64,000 bases of DNA from Bacteroidaceae bacterium (GCA_017617315.1 JAFZWM010000044.1:1-64000); one strand, 5' to 3'; shown: positions 7,528-17,318, numbered from the stretch's first letter. Program-made: numbers and translations. Notes: generated by a model from the letters alone, not told the origin.

Positions 7528-10500
7528 ATGGCAAAGAAATTCGCTGAACGCAATCAACTTAATCTTTCAGACGTAAATCACGAGGTCTTGAAAGACTGGG
7601 ACGCTAATGACGTGTTCCATAAGAGTATGACAGAACGCGAGGGTTGCCCTTCGTTCATCTTCTTTGAAGGACCTCCTTCTGCAAACGGTCATCCGGGAAT
7701 CCACCATGTTATGGCTCGTTCAATAAAGGATGTATTTTGCCGATATAAGACAATGAAAGGCTTCCAGGTTAAGCGCAAGGCTGGATGGGATACACACGGT
7801 CTGCCTGTTGAACTTGGCGTGGAGAAGGAACTCGGTATTACAAAGGAGGATATTGGCAAGACAATATCTATCGAGGAGTACAACCGCAAGTGCCGTACCA
7901 ACGTGATGCAGTTCACCGAGGAGTGGACAGACCTTTCGCATCGCATGGGCTACTGGGTTGACCTTGAGAACCCATACATCACATACGACAACAAATATAT
8001 TGAGACACTCTGGTTCTTACTGAAGGAGTTGTACAAGAAAGGACTCTTGTACAAGGGCTACACCATTCAGCCATACTCTCCGGCTGCCGGAACAGGACTC
8101 TCAAGCCACGAGCTTAACCAGCCGGGCTGCTACCGCGACGTGAAGGATACAACCGTAACTGGTCTCTTCAAGATTGCAGAGCCAAAGGCTGAGTGGAAAG
8201 AGTGGGGTACGGCATACTTCGCAGCATGGACAACAACCCCATGGACTCTCCCATCAAATACTGCACTTTGTGTAGGCCCTAAGATTGAATATGTTGCCGT
8301 ACAGACATACAACGCATATACAGGCGAGCCTATTACCGTAATTATCGCAAAGAGCCGTCTTAACGCCTATCTGAAGGCTGAGGGCGCAGAGATGCCGCTT
8401 GCCGACTATAAGGCTGGCGACAAGGTTGTGCCTTACAAGATTGTAGGCGAATATACCGGTAACGATCTCGTAGGCATCAAGTACGAACAGCTTATGCCAT
8501 GGGTTAAGCCAACAGAGAAACTCGACGACAATGCAGCCGACTTCGTAAAGAAGGCAGCCGAGAAGAATGCCGACAAGGTGTTTGCCGTTGGCAACGACAA
8601 GTTCGTTGAGTTGAGCAGCGAGGCATTCCGCGTAATTCCGGGCGACTATGTAACAACCGAGGATGGTACGGGTATCGTACATATCGCACCTACATTCGGT
8701 GCCGACGATGCCAAGGTAGCCAAGGCTGCCGGAATCCCATCACTCTTCATCATAAACAAGGCTGGCGAGACTCGTCCGATGGTAGACCTAACAGGTAAGT
8801 ACTACACCCTCGACGAGGTAGACGAGACATTCGCTAAGGTATGCGTAGATGCCGAGGCTTACGGCAAGCACGCAGGCGACTATGTAAAGAACGCTTACGA
8901 CCCTAAGTTCAACGAGGGCGGCAAGTACGACGAGCAGGCTGCAGCCAAGGCTGAAGACCTCAACGTGGTTATCTGCATGGAGATGAAGCAGGCCGGCACG
9001 GCATACAAGATTGAGAAGCACGTTCACAACTATCCTCATTGCTGGCGTACCGACAAACCTGTGCTTTACTATCCGCTCGACTCTTGGTTCATCCGCTCAA
9101 CTGCAATGAAGGAGCGCATGGTTGAACTTAACAAGACTATCCTCTGGAAGCCAGAGTCAACAGGTACAGGACGCTTCGGCAAGTGGCTCGAGAATTTGAA
9201 CGACTGGAACTTGAGCCGTTCACGCTACTGGGGTACTCCTCTTCCAATCTGGCGCAACAACGAGACAAGAGAAGAAATCTGCATCGGTTCTGTTGAGGAA
9301 CTGTACAACGAGATAGAGAAGGCCGTTGCTGCAGGTGTGATGAATTCTAATCCGCTGAAGGAGCGCGGATTCGTTCCGGGCAACATGGATCAGAAGAACT
9401 ACGACCTCATCGACCTTCATCGTCCTTATGTCGACGACATCGTCCTCGTGTCGGCTTCAGGTAAGCCAATGAAGCGCGAGACCGACCTTATCGACGTGTG
9501 GTTCGACTCTGGCGCAATGCCTTACGCTCAGATTCACTATCCGTTCGAGCACAAGGAAGAGTTTGACGCCCGTACCGTATATCCGGCTAACTTCATTGCC
9601 GAGGGCGTAGACCAGACACGAGGCTGGTTCTTCACTCTTCACGCTATCGCAACAATGGTGTTCGACAGCGTGGCTTACAAGGCCGTTATCTCTAACGGAC
9701 TCGTGCTCGACAAGAACGGCGCGAAGATGAGTAAGCGACTTGGAAATGCCGTAGACCCATTTGGCGCAATTGAGAAGTTCGGCTCTGATGCCGTAAGATG
9801 GTACATGATTACCAACTCATCGCCTTGGGACAACCTGAAGTTTGATGAGGCTGGCGTGGCTGAGATTAGCCGTCGCTTCTTCGGCACTCTGTTCAACACA
9901 TATTCATTCTTCACAATGTATGCCAACGTCGACGGCTTCGAGTATGCCGAGGACGAGCTTCCTATGGAGAAGAGACCGGAAATTGACCGCTGGATCATCT
10001 CTGTACTCAACACCCTTATCAAGGATGTTGATGCCTGCTATCAGGACTACGAGCCAACAAAGGCCGGTCGTCTGATTATGGATTTCGTAAACGACAATCT
10101 GTCAAACTGGTATGTGCGTCTTAACCGCAAGCGCTTCTGGGGTAATGCCATGAGCGAGGACAAGTTGAGCGCATATCAGACACTCTATACATGTCTTGAG
10201 AAGGTGGCATTGCTTATGGCTCCTATCGCGCCGTTCTATGCCGACCGTCTGTATAAGGACCTTATCGCCGTAACTGGTCGCGACAGCGTTGTGAGCGTTC
10301 ATCTTGCCAAGTTCCCACAGGCCGACGAGAGTCTTATCGACGCCGACCTTGAGGCTCGCATGAAGATGGCTCAGGACGTAACATCAATGGTTCTTGCACT
10401 CCGCCGCAAGGTGAACATCAAGGTTCGCCAGCCGCTTGCAAGCATCATGGTGCCTGTTGTAGACGAGGAGCAGAAGGCTCACATCGAGGCCGTTAAGGAC

Positions 10501-11079
10501 CTTATCAAGAACGAGGTTAACGTCAAGGAACTTAACTTTGTAGAAGGCAACGGAGTGCTCGTAAAGAAGGTTAAGTGTAACTTCCGTACCATGGGTAAGA
10601 AGTTCGGCAAGCTGATGAAGGCTGTAGCCGCACAGGTTGATGCCATGAGTCAGGAGGATATCGCAGCCTTCGAGCAGAACGGAACGGTTACATTCAATGT
10701 CGACGGACAGGAGGCAGTTGTAGAGGTTGCCGATGTTGAAATCTTCAGCGAGGACATTCCGGGATGGCTGGTTGCCAACGAGGGCAAGCTTACAGTAGCT
10801 CTTGATGTTACCCTGACCGACGACCTCAAGAAGGAGGGTATGGCCCGCGAGCTTATCAACCGAATCCAGAACCTGAGAAAAGACAGCGGTCTGGACATCG
10901 TCGACAGAATCAACATCACAGTTGAACCAAATGAGAACACAGATGCTTCAATCGAGGCATACCGAGAATACATCAGCACACAGGTACTGGCAAACAGCAT
11001 CGTTGTTGCCGCTGTTGCTGACGGAACAGAACTTGACTTTGATGAGTTTAAGTTGAAGGTGAAAATAGAAAAAGCTTAA
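7528..11079 (+). CDS. ileS: isoleucyl-tRNA synthetase, type 2
   Basis: 1183 residues; charges tRNA-Ile with isoleucine. Length, GWDTHGLPVE and the general N-terminus match type 2 (eukaryote-like) IleRS rather than the roughly 930-residue type 1. The catalytic domain holds the class I signatures: an altered HIGH motif reading GIHH (residues 57-60, within PPSANG-HPGIHH) and KMSKR at 733-737. The long insertion between them carries the CP1 editing domain (TTTPWTLPSN). The C-terminus holds the anticodon-binding helical domain (SNWYVRLNRKRFW). The swapped signature (HxGH to GxHH) is reported for a subset of type 2 enzymes and linked to very strong mupirocin resistance. First gene of a co-oriented run with traR/dksA-like, lspA and a DUF4296 gene. 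Confidence 0.97.
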   Translation: MAKKFAERNQLNLSDVNHEVLKDWDANDVFHKSMTEREGCPSFIFFEGPPSANGHPGIHHVMARSIKDVFCRYKTMKGFQVKRKAGWDTHGLPVELGVEKELGITKEDIGKTISIEEYNRKCRTNVMQFTEEWTDLSHRMGYWVDLENPYITYDNKYIETLWFLLKELYKKGLLYKGYTIQPYSPAAGTGLSSHELNQPGCYRDVKDTTVTGLFKIAEPKAEWKEWGTAYFAAWTTTPWTLPSNTALCVGPKIEYVAVQTYNAYTGEPITVIIAKSRLNAYLKAEGAEMPLADYKAGDKVVPYKIVGEYTGNDLVGIKYEQLMPWVKPTEKLDDNAADFVKKAAEKNADKVFAVGNDKFVELSSEAFRVIPGDYVTTEDGTGIVHIAPTFGADDAKVAKAAGIPSLFIINKAGETRPMVDLTGKYYTLDEVDETFAKVCVDAEAYGKHAGDYVKNAYDPKFNEGGKYDEQAAAKAEDLNVVICMEMKQAGTAYKIEKHVHNYPHCWRTDKPVLYYPLDSWFIRSTAMKERMVELNKTILWKPESTGTGRFGKWLENLNDWNLSRSRYWGTPLPIWRNNETREEICIGSVEELYNEIEKAVAAGVMNSNPLKERGFVPGNMDQKNYDLIDLHRPYVDDIVLVSASGKPMKRETDLIDVWFDSGAMPYAQIHYPFEHKEEFDARTVYPANFIAEGVDQTRGWFFTLHAIATMVFDSVAYKAVISNGLVLDKNGAKMSKRLGNAVDPFGAIEKFGSDAVRWYMITNSSPWDNLKFDEAGVAEISRRFFGTLFNTYSFFTMYANVDGFEYAEDELPMEKRPEIDRWIISVLNTLIKDVDACYQDYEPTKAGRLIMDFVNDNLSNWYVRLNRKRFWGNAMSEDKLSAYQTLYTCLEKVALLMAPIAPFYADRLYKDLIAVTGRDSVVSVHLAKFPQADESLIDADLEARMKMAQDVTSMVLALRRKVNIKVRQPLASIMVPVVDEEQKAHIEAVKDLIKNEVNVKELNFVEGNGVLVKKVKCNFRTMGKKFGKLMKAVAAQVDAMSQEDIAAFEQNGTVTFNVDGQEAVVEVADVEIFSEDIPGWLVANEGKLTVALDVTLTDDLKKEGMARELINRIQNLRKDSGLDIVDRINITVEPNENTDASIEAYREYISTQVLANSIVVAAVADGTELDFDEFKLKVKIEKA

Positions 11080-11091
11080 TCTGTTGGGCGC

Positions 11092-11118
11092 GCCCTGCCA
11101 ACAACTACAAGGCAGGGC
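11092..11118 (+). other. hairpin after ileS
   Basis: GCCCTGCC and GGCAGGGC form an 8-bp stem with an 11-base loop just after the ileS stop. There is no T run, so it may be an mRNA 3'-end structure or attenuator rather than a clear terminator. Confidence 0.4.
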
Positions 11119-11211
11119 TGCTTCCATTACAGATAAACACAAAACCATTAACTAATATCAGGTTAAGTATTCACAGAACGTAATTTATTTACATCTTAAA
11201 TACTTTAGTAT

Positions 11212-11610
11212 ATGGCTGCGGAAAAAACACGCTACACAGATGAGGAACTTGAAGAGTTCAAGACCATCATTAACGAAAAACTTGCTCTTGCAAGAAGAGA
11301 TTATGAGAATATGCTTGACACCCTGATGAACAAGGGTGGCAATGACATAGAAGATACCATGCCAACCTACAAGATTCTGGAAGAGGGCTCAGCCACTCAG
11401 ACCAAGGAGGAGATAACAGAGCTGGCAGCCCGTCAGCAGAAGTTCATTCAGGGACTTGAGGCCGCTCTTATTCGCATTCAGAACAAGACTTATGGCATTT
11501 GTAGAGTAACAGGAAAACTTATTCCTAAAGAACGTTTGCGCGCCGTTCCTCACGCAACCCTCAGCATCGAGGGCAAGATGCAGGAGCAGGCAGCCAAGAA
11601 AAAATTCTAA
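11212..11610 (+). CDS. TraR/DksA family protein with degenerate zinc finger
   Basis: 132 residues. An acidic N-terminal coiled coil (about residues 8-80) is followed by the DksA/TraR C-terminal signature YGICRVTGKLIPKERL and ATLSIEGK. In DksA the equivalent positions form a four-Cys zinc site; here only the first Cys remains (Cys at YGIC) and the others are Thr/Gly/Ser. This substituted form is common in Bacteroidetes. Likely binds RNA polymerase near the secondary channel to modulate transcription, by analogy with DksA; not tested. Lies 132 bases after ileS and 9 bases before lspA. Confidence 0.85.
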   Translation: MAAEKTRYTDEELEEFKTIINEKLALARRDYENMLDTLMNKGGNDIEDTMPTYKILEEGSATQTKEEITELAARQQKFIQGLEAALIRIQNKTYGICRVTGKLIPKERLRAVPHATLSIEGKMQEQAAKKKF

Positions 11611-11619
11611 AAACTGGAA

Positions 11620-12267
11620 ATGAAATTTTTGTCTAAGGGACGACTTGCTGTCCTTATCATCGTTTTGGTGCTGGTTATAGACCAGCTAATCAAGATTAAA
11701 GTGAAAACAAGCATGTGTCTTCACGAAATGATACATGTTACCGACTGGTTCTACATCCTCTTTACCGAGAATCGTGGAATGGCATTTGGTATGGAGATAT
11801 TCAGCAAGTTGTTCCTTACCAGTTTCCGACTGGTAGCCGTGGCGTACATGAGCTACTTTATATGGAAACGCCTGAAACTTGGAGCAAGCTGGGGATTTAC
11901 CGTCTGCATCGCGCTCATCATAGCCGGTGCTGCCGGAAACATCTTCGACAGCGTGTTCTACGGACTTATTTTCGATGAGAGTACGCCTTACTCGGTAGCA
12001 CACTTCGTCGATTTCGGACACGGATACGAAAGCCTCTTCATGGGCAGCGTGGTAGATATGTTTTACTTCCCTCTGATTGAGACCGAATGGCCAACATGGG
12101 TGCCGTTCGTAGGAGGCGAGCACTTCGTATTCTTCAGTCCGATATTCAACTTTGCCGATGCTGCCATCAGCGTGGGCGTTGCGATGCTTATCGTCTTCTA
12201 TCACAAGGAGTTCAGCAAGGCTCTCGAGAGCACTAACGAGAAAACGGAACAGGAGCAGGAGGCATGA
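11620..12267 (+). CDS. lspA: lipoprotein signal peptidase
   Basis: 215 residues, four hydrophobic segments. LspA motifs are present: VIDQLIK in the first helix, TENRGMAFGM, VVDMFYFP (first catalytic Asp) and FNFADAAIS (second catalytic Asp). It cleaves prolipoprotein signal peptides at the modified Cys in the inner membrane, relevant to the many lipoproteins in this window. Somewhat longer than the enterobacterial enzyme because of a loop around residues 110-170, as in other Bacteroidetes. Its stop overlaps the next start by four bases (ATGA). Confidence 0.95.
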   Translation: MKFLSKGRLAVLIIVLVLVIDQLIKIKVKTSMCLHEMIHVTDWFYILFTENRGMAFGMEIFSKLFLTSFRLVAVAYMSYFIWKRLKLGASWGFTVCIALIIAGAAGNIFDSVFYGLIFDESTPYSVAHFVDFGHGYESLFMGSVVDMFYFPLIETEWPTWVPFVGGEHFVFFSPIFNFADAAISVGVAMLIVFYHKEFSKALESTNEKTEQEQEA

Positions 12268-13208
12268 GAATACGTTGCTGTTTGATGTCGGCTTGCCTTG
12301 TTGTAATGCTCATGGCTTGCAAGGGCGGCGACAAGCCCAACATTTCGGCAGGAAAGATGGAGGACTTGCTGTACGACTATGTCATGGCTGATGGCATCTG
12401 TCAGGAGCAGCATCCCGGCGATTCTGCCTTTCTGAAGGCTTATCGCGAGGCTATCTTCAAAAAGCACGACGTAACCGAGGCCGAGTTCGACTCGAGCCTG
12501 AAATGGTACATGAGGCATCCCGACGAGATGTTCGACATATACAAGAACATCTCTGACAAGGTTGAGGAGAAGCAGGAGGCTCTGACAGGAGAGCATCACG
12601 GCGGATTCTACGAGGAGGTTTATGCCACAACGGGCGATACCGCCAACATCTGGAAGGATTCTCCTTACCTGGTGCTGTCGAACGTTGCCGGAAAGAACCT
12701 GTACCGCTTCAGCATTCCGGTTGATACGGCTTTCCACATGTACGACAAGTTTGAATGGCGACTTACTGCCACCTATCTCGACAAGCGAGGCGAGCACCGT
12801 CCGCTGGTGATGGGCTTGAAGGGCAAGTTCACCAACGATTCTATTGTGGGAGCAACGCGCACAATCTATTCTAACAGCGCGGCTGTGCTCACGCTCAACT
12901 GCGATTCGGCCTACACCATGAAGCAGATGGACGGATTCATTCTTCTGCCGGGCGAGACAAAGAATTTCTCGGCCGATGTGCTTCTTACTCGTATCATCCT
13001 GTTGCGCTATCACCGGAAGGAAGACGACCTGCCGCAGAACCGCTTCAAGAAGATTCAGGAAGAGAAAGCCAAGTCGGAGGCGAAAGATACGGCGGTTGCT
13101 GCAATTCCCGTAGATGTAGGATCTATTCGCAAGGGCATTGCGCCTGACGTTAAGCCGATGGCACGGCCAATCCCGATAAAAGAGCAGATAAAAGAGGCTA
13201 AGAATTAA
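12264..13208 (+). CDS. DUF4296 lipoprotein
   Basis: 314 residues with a lipobox MLMAC (Cys19). The first 100 residues after the Cys, with MEDLLYDYVMADGICQ and SSLKWYMRHPDEM, match DUF4296, a small Bacteroidetes lipoprotein domain of unknown role that is often encoded next to lspA. The rest looks beta-rich with a basic C-terminus. The start is fixed by the ATGA overlap with lspA, implying translational coupling. 23 bases separate it from the next gene. Confidence 0.8.
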   Translation: MRIRCCLMSACLVVMLMACKGGDKPNISAGKMEDLLYDYVMADGICQEQHPGDSAFLKAYREAIFKKHDVTEAEFDSSLKWYMRHPDEMFDIYKNISDKVEEKQEALTGEHHGGFYEEVYATTGDTANIWKDSPYLVLSNVAGKNLYRFSIPVDTAFHMYDKFEWRLTATYLDKRGEHRPLVMGLKGKFTNDSIVGATRTIYSNSAAVLTLNCDSAYTMKQMDGFILLPGETKNFSADVLLTRIILLRYHRKEDDLPQNRFKKIQEEKAKSEAKDTAVAAIPVDVGSIRKGIAPDVKPMARPIPIKEQIKEAKN

Positions 13209-13231
13209 CCAGAAATAACTCAGGACTCGTT

Positions 13232-15733
13232 ATGAAACGTTTTGTTTCCTTTCTATGTATCTTGTGGCTCGGCATTTCGATGCGCGCCGGCAGTTTCGGC
13301 ACGGTTACAAAGTACGATGAGTCTTGTGGCATGTCGCAATGGCACATCACGCAGATGCTGCAAGATGGCGAGGGCTACATCTGGTTTGCAACGTGGAACG
13401 GACTGAACCGCTTCGACGGATACGAGCTTGTGAATTTCAAATCGCGTTCGCTGGCTTCAGACCGCATCCGCAACATCTGCCTAAACGAGAGGGGCAACCT
13501 GTGGTGCAAGATTGAGGATGATATGTATGAATTCGACCTCAAGACCTACAAGTTCAACCCCGTTCCGGAAAGCGAAAAGGAAACAATCAAGAAAATTGTG
13601 GATGTGTCTTCTACATCGTTCTTCACAGGAAACGATGTGGAGCGAAGAATGACCGACAGACAGGGCAACCATTGGCTTTTCAGCAAAAACACGTTCTGCC
13701 GCGTCGATTCGTCTGAAGGAAAAGGATTCTACATTCCGCAACCAAAGCCTTCGAAGATTAAGGCTTTCTTGCGCGACAATAAAAACCGTTACTGGATAAC
13801 GACGATGGAAGATGCGACCGTAAGGCTCTATTCTTCTGATAATCATCTTATTGGCTACCTAAACCAGCAGGGACGGATTCAGCCTACGGCAGTAAGCCTT
13901 AAGAATGCCGTTTACAGCATGATGCAACTTTCCGACGGAACGATATTAATGGGCACGAAGCCCGGAAGTCTTATCAGACTAAAGGAAACTGCCGATAAAC
14001 AGTTCTGCATGAGTACGATAAACGTCGATTGCAACGGCGTTTACGACATAAAGCAAGATGCCAAAGGCAGAATTTGGCTGGCTACCTTCAGCGACGGACT
14101 GAAATTTATTAGCGATATAAAGGCTGACAGACCTCAGGTTGAGTCGGTCGAGAACACTTACCAGAAGAAATTCAGACAGATGATGTTTGTGGGCAACGCG
14201 CTTCTTGTTACGAGTACCCACGGACTGCTCGTCGGCGATGTGTCTGTAGACAATCCGAAGAAACTGAAATTTGTTACGCATTGCGTTGAGCCTGAGCGCG
14301 ATAGCAGCATCGACTGTAACGCCACGATGGCTATGCTCCGCGACAAGAAAGGGCGCATATTCATCACAACCGAGAGTGGCGGCGTGAATATGATTGAATC
14401 AACTAATCTACTATCTAAAAAACTGAACTTCAGACATTTCAATACATCTAACGGCTTTCCTGCCGACATCACTTTTGTGATGGCCGAGATTGGCGAACGC
14501 CTCTTCATCGTTGCCAATACGCAGATAATCGAATTCAATCCCGACAGAAATCCGCGTGAGGCTGTCTGCTACGACCGCTTTTTCTGGCACAACGATATTC
14601 TGTTTACCGAGGCCATTCCTCTTGTTGCGCCCGACGGCAACATTCTGTTCGGAACGGAATCGGGGGCAATATCCATCAATCCTAAAGAACTGAAAAAGAG
14701 CGCGGAAGCACCTCGCCTTGTATTCACGGGTTATATGGTTCGCACATCCGAGGGCGATTCGCAAGGCAAGGGCAAGATTAACAGGGTTATACGCAAGGGC
14801 GACAACATCGTCCTTCAGCCTTGGCAGCGCGACATCACCATTTATTTCTCGTCGCTCGACTACAAAGCGCCCGAGCACATTCTCTATTCGGCTGTCCTGT
14901 TGAACAATAAGGATGTCAAGCCGACGAAGGACGATTTTCCGGCTGCCGGAAAGAACCGCTCGATAAGCCTCTACAATCTTGCTCCCGGAGAATATACGCT
15001 CTGGGTTACGGCTACAAACTCCGACGGCGTTTGGGGCGATGTGGAGAAAGATGCCATCGCGCTTAACATTGAGGTAGTGCCTACATTCTGGGAGACTCCG
15101 TTTGCCACGGCGATGTATGTTGTCATCGTCTTCGTCGTGATTTTCATCATTGTCTACACCATCTTCTACATCCGCGAGATAAAGAAGAATCAGAATGAAA
15201 CACTCCAGGCATATCTGTCTATGCTCCAATCGTCGGGAACACCTGCCAAGAAAGTGGAAAAAATTGTTCAGTCGCAGGAGCAAGGTGGTAATTTTGATTC
15301 AACGGCAGGGGGTAAAAATGATTCAGAAGAAAAGGAAACGACTGAAAATGAGACGTATGCCGAGCCTCAGACGGAAGAGAACGTTCAGGTTATCGCGCCC
15401 CGGAAGATAAGTGCCGAAGATGACCTTTTTATGAAGCGCGTGCTTGCTTTTGTTGATGAACACATAGGCGATTCGGATGTGAACATAAACGATATGGCAT
15501 CGGCTGCGGCAACAAGTCGCTCGGGCTTGAACCGCAAGATGAAGGAGCTAATGGGCATAACACCAGCCGATTTCATGCGCGAGGCACGAATGAAAAAGGC
15601 CTGCAAGATGCTGAAGGAAACAGACGAGAGCATAACCGAAATTGCCTTCAGCTGCGGCTTTAGCGATGCCAAATATTTCAGCAAATGCTTCAAGGCAAGC
15701 ATAGGCGTTTCGCCTACCGACTATCGAAAATAA
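13232..15733 (+). CDS. membrane propeller sensor fused to AraC DNA-binding domain
   Basis: 833 residues. Signal peptide (1-20); a long periplasmic region of Reg_prop beta-propeller repeats (MLQDGEGYIWFATWNGLNRFDG, DAKGRIWLATFSDG); a Y_Y_Y domain (about 520-610, ending in YTLWVTATNSDG); one membrane helix (about 624-650, YVVIVFVVIFIIVYTIFYI); an acidic linker; and an AraC-type HTH pair (about 730-833: GLNRKMKELMGI and AFSCGFSDAKYFSKCFK). It resembles a hybrid two-component system (HTCS) but has no histidine kinase or receiver domain, so a signal would pass directly from periplasm to DNA. HTCS proteins usually sense glycans; no glycan locus is adjacent, so the ligand is unknown. Confidence 0.85.
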   Translation: MKRFVSFLCILWLGISMRAGSFGTVTKYDESCGMSQWHITQMLQDGEGYIWFATWNGLNRFDGYELVNFKSRSLASDRIRNICLNERGNLWCKIEDDMYEFDLKTYKFNPVPESEKETIKKIVDVSSTSFFTGNDVERRMTDRQGNHWLFSKNTFCRVDSSEGKGFYIPQPKPSKIKAFLRDNKNRYWITTMEDATVRLYSSDNHLIGYLNQQGRIQPTAVSLKNAVYSMMQLSDGTILMGTKPGSLIRLKETADKQFCMSTINVDCNGVYDIKQDAKGRIWLATFSDGLKFISDIKADRPQVESVENTYQKKFRQMMFVGNALLVTSTHGLLVGDVSVDNPKKLKFVTHCVEPERDSSIDCNATMAMLRDKKGRIFITTESGGVNMIESTNLLSKKLNFRHFNTSNGFPADITFVMAEIGERLFIVANTQIIEFNPDRNPREAVCYDRFFWHNDILFTEAIPLVAPDGNILFGTESGAISINPKELKKSAEAPRLVFTGYMVRTSEGDSQGKGKINRVIRKGDNIVLQPWQRDITIYFSSLDYKAPEHILYSAVLLNNKDVKPTKDDFPAAGKNRSISLYNLAPGEYTLWVTATNSDGVWGDVEKDAIALNIEVVPTFWETPFATAMYVVIVFVVIFIIVYTIFYIREIKKNQNETLQAYLSMLQSSGTPAKKVEKIVQSQEQGGNFDSTAGGKNDSEEKETTENETYAEPQTEENVQVIAPRKISAEDDLFMKRVLAFVDEHIGDSDVNINDMASAAATSRSGLNRKMKELMGITPADFMREARMKKACKMLKETDESITEIAFSCGFSDAKYFSKCFKASIGVSPTDYRK

Positions 15734-15757
15734 GAGTTCAAAATGTGGTAATTATTG

Positions 15758-15794
15758 GTCAAACTTCGCTTTCGGCGTTGTTTGACTTTTTTTT
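15758..15794 (+). terminator. rho-independent terminator
   Basis: GTCAAAC / GTTTGAC stem (15758-15764 with 15780-15786), then a run of eight T; 24 bases after the propeller/AraC gene. Confidence 0.75.
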
Positions 15795-15965
15795 GCCCCT
15801 CATTTGGCTCGTTTGTCGCCTTTCTTCTTTCGGCTTTGCTTTATATTTGCAATCGAAAAAGAACATAATTAAAAAAGTGGTATCTATATTATGGTGTTTT
15901 AGACAAATGATTTTTTTTGGATTTATTTTTTGTAATACTTAACCATGAAACTTTGATTATAAATA

Positions 15966-15994
15966 AAGTCCTCCCGTGAAAACGTGGAGGACTT
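15966..15994. terminator. bidirectional terminator
   Basis: Perfect 9-bp stem AAGTCCTCC / GGAGGACTT with an 11-base loop and T-rich flanks on both strands, between the convergent regulator gene and nhaC. Confidence 0.8.
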
Positions 15995-16021
15995 GTTTGT
16001 TTTTTTATGCCGTCTTTTTCG

Positions 16022-17314
16022 TTATAGCGAATATTTCCGCGGATATCTGAAGATTATTGCAAGCATGGCAACAAATCCCATGCACATAGGGTAGTAGAGA
16101 TAGCCCATGATGGATATTGGCGACAGCTTGGCGAGTTGCGACGCCATCAACAGCTGCGCTCCGTATGGAATCAGACCTTGCGTAAAGCACGAGAATGTAT
16201 CGAGGATGCTCGCACTTCGTCGCGGATCTACGTCAAACTTGTTCGCAATGTTTCGGGCTATCGGGCCTGTTGTTATTACCGCCACCGTATTGTTTGCCGT
16301 ACACATATTGGCGATTATTACGAGCAGGGCGATGCATATCTCTGCTCCGCGCTTGCTGTTTACATGCTTCAGCAGAAAGCGCGTGATGTATTCAATTCCG
16401 CCGTTGTATCTTATCAGTTCCAGCATTCCGCCGGCAAGGAGTGTTACTATAATCAGCTCGCCCATGCCTAAGATGCCGTTGCCCATGCTGCTGAACCATG
16501 TAAATACGGTAAACTGCCCGGTAATCAGTCCGATAGCACCTGTGAGGATGATGCCGAGGAACAGCACAATCATCACGTTCACGCCGAAGATTACGGCTGT
16601 CAGCACGGCCAGATACGGAATGATGTTAAGCCATTCAATCTCCGGAATCTGCTGCGGAGAATGGATGTCGAGACCCAGCACGATGTATACAATCATCACG
16701 ACGATGGCGGCAGGCATCACAATCCTGAAATTAACCTTGAACTTGTCGCTCATCTTGCAGCCTTGCGTCTGCGTGGCAATTATCGTGGTGTCGGATATGA
16801 ACGACAGATTGTCGCCGAAGAATGCTCCTCCAACAACCGTTGCCACAATCATCGGCATGCTTGCTCCCGTTTCGGCTGCTATTCCGGCAGCTACGGGCGT
16901 GAGAGCCACGGTTGTTCCTACGGATGTTCCGATGGCAAGCGAGATGAAGCACGATGCCAGAAACAGTCCCGGAAGCAGCATATTGTCGGGCATTATTCGA
17001 AGTGTGAAGTTTACGGTCGCGTCAATCGCGCCCATCTCTTTGGCTGCTCCGGCAAATGCTCCGGCAAGGATGAAAATCCACATCATCAGCATCATCGTCT
17101 GGTTGCCAGCTCCGGCCGAGAACAGTTTAATGCGCTCGTCGAGAGTCTTGTGCCTTGTTATGGCAATGGCAAAGACCGCCGAAGTGAGGAATGCAACAGT
17201 TATTGGTATCTTGTAGAAATCCTGAAGAATGATGGATGTCAGCAGATACATGCAAAGAAAAACAGCCAGAGGGCTAAGTGCTAATAAACTACTTTTTGTT
17301 TCAATTTGTTTCAT
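16022..17314 (-). CDS. nhaC: Na+/H+ antiporter, NhaC family
   Basis: 430 residues from ATG 17314, with about eleven hydrophobic helices. NhaC-type features include GAFAGAAKEMGAID, SLAIGTSVGTTVALTPVA, GGAFFGDNLSFISDT and ANNTVAVITTGPIA. Predicted inner-membrane exchanger of sodium (or another small cation/amine) for protons. A start at 17347 is possible, but it would lie upstream of a good -7 element (17319-17326), so its extra 11 residues could not come from that promoter. The chosen ATG sits only four bases after this element, suggesting a leaderless message. Monocistronic, ended by the hairpin at 15966. Confidence 0.88.
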   Translation of the reverse strand: MKQIETKSSLLALSPLAVFLCMYLLTSIILQDFYKIPITVAFLTSAVFAIAITRHKTLDERIKLFSAGAGNQTMMLMMWIFILAGAFAGAAKEMGAIDATVNFTLRIMPDNMLLPGLFLASCFISLAIGTSVGTTVALTPVAAGIAAETGASMPMIVATVVGGAFFGDNLSFISDTTIIATQTQGCKMSDKFKVNFRIVMPAAIVVMIVYIVLGLDIHSPQQIPEIEWLNIIPYLAVLTAVIFGVNVMIVLFLGIILTGAIGLITGQFTVFTWFSSMGNGILGMGELIIVTLLAGGMLELIRYNGGIEYITRFLLKHVNSKRGAEICIALLVIIANMCTANNTVAVITTGPIARNIANKFDVDPRRSASILDTFSCFTQGLIPYGAQLLMASQLAKLSPISIMGYLYYPMCMGFVAMLAIIFRYPRKYSL

Positions 17315-17318
17315 TCTG

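Noticed and set aside
16107..17284. Long plus-strand ORFs antisense to nhaC (369 and 207 codons)
   Set aside because: NhaC motifs on the minus strand are clear; the antisense texts have no family features.
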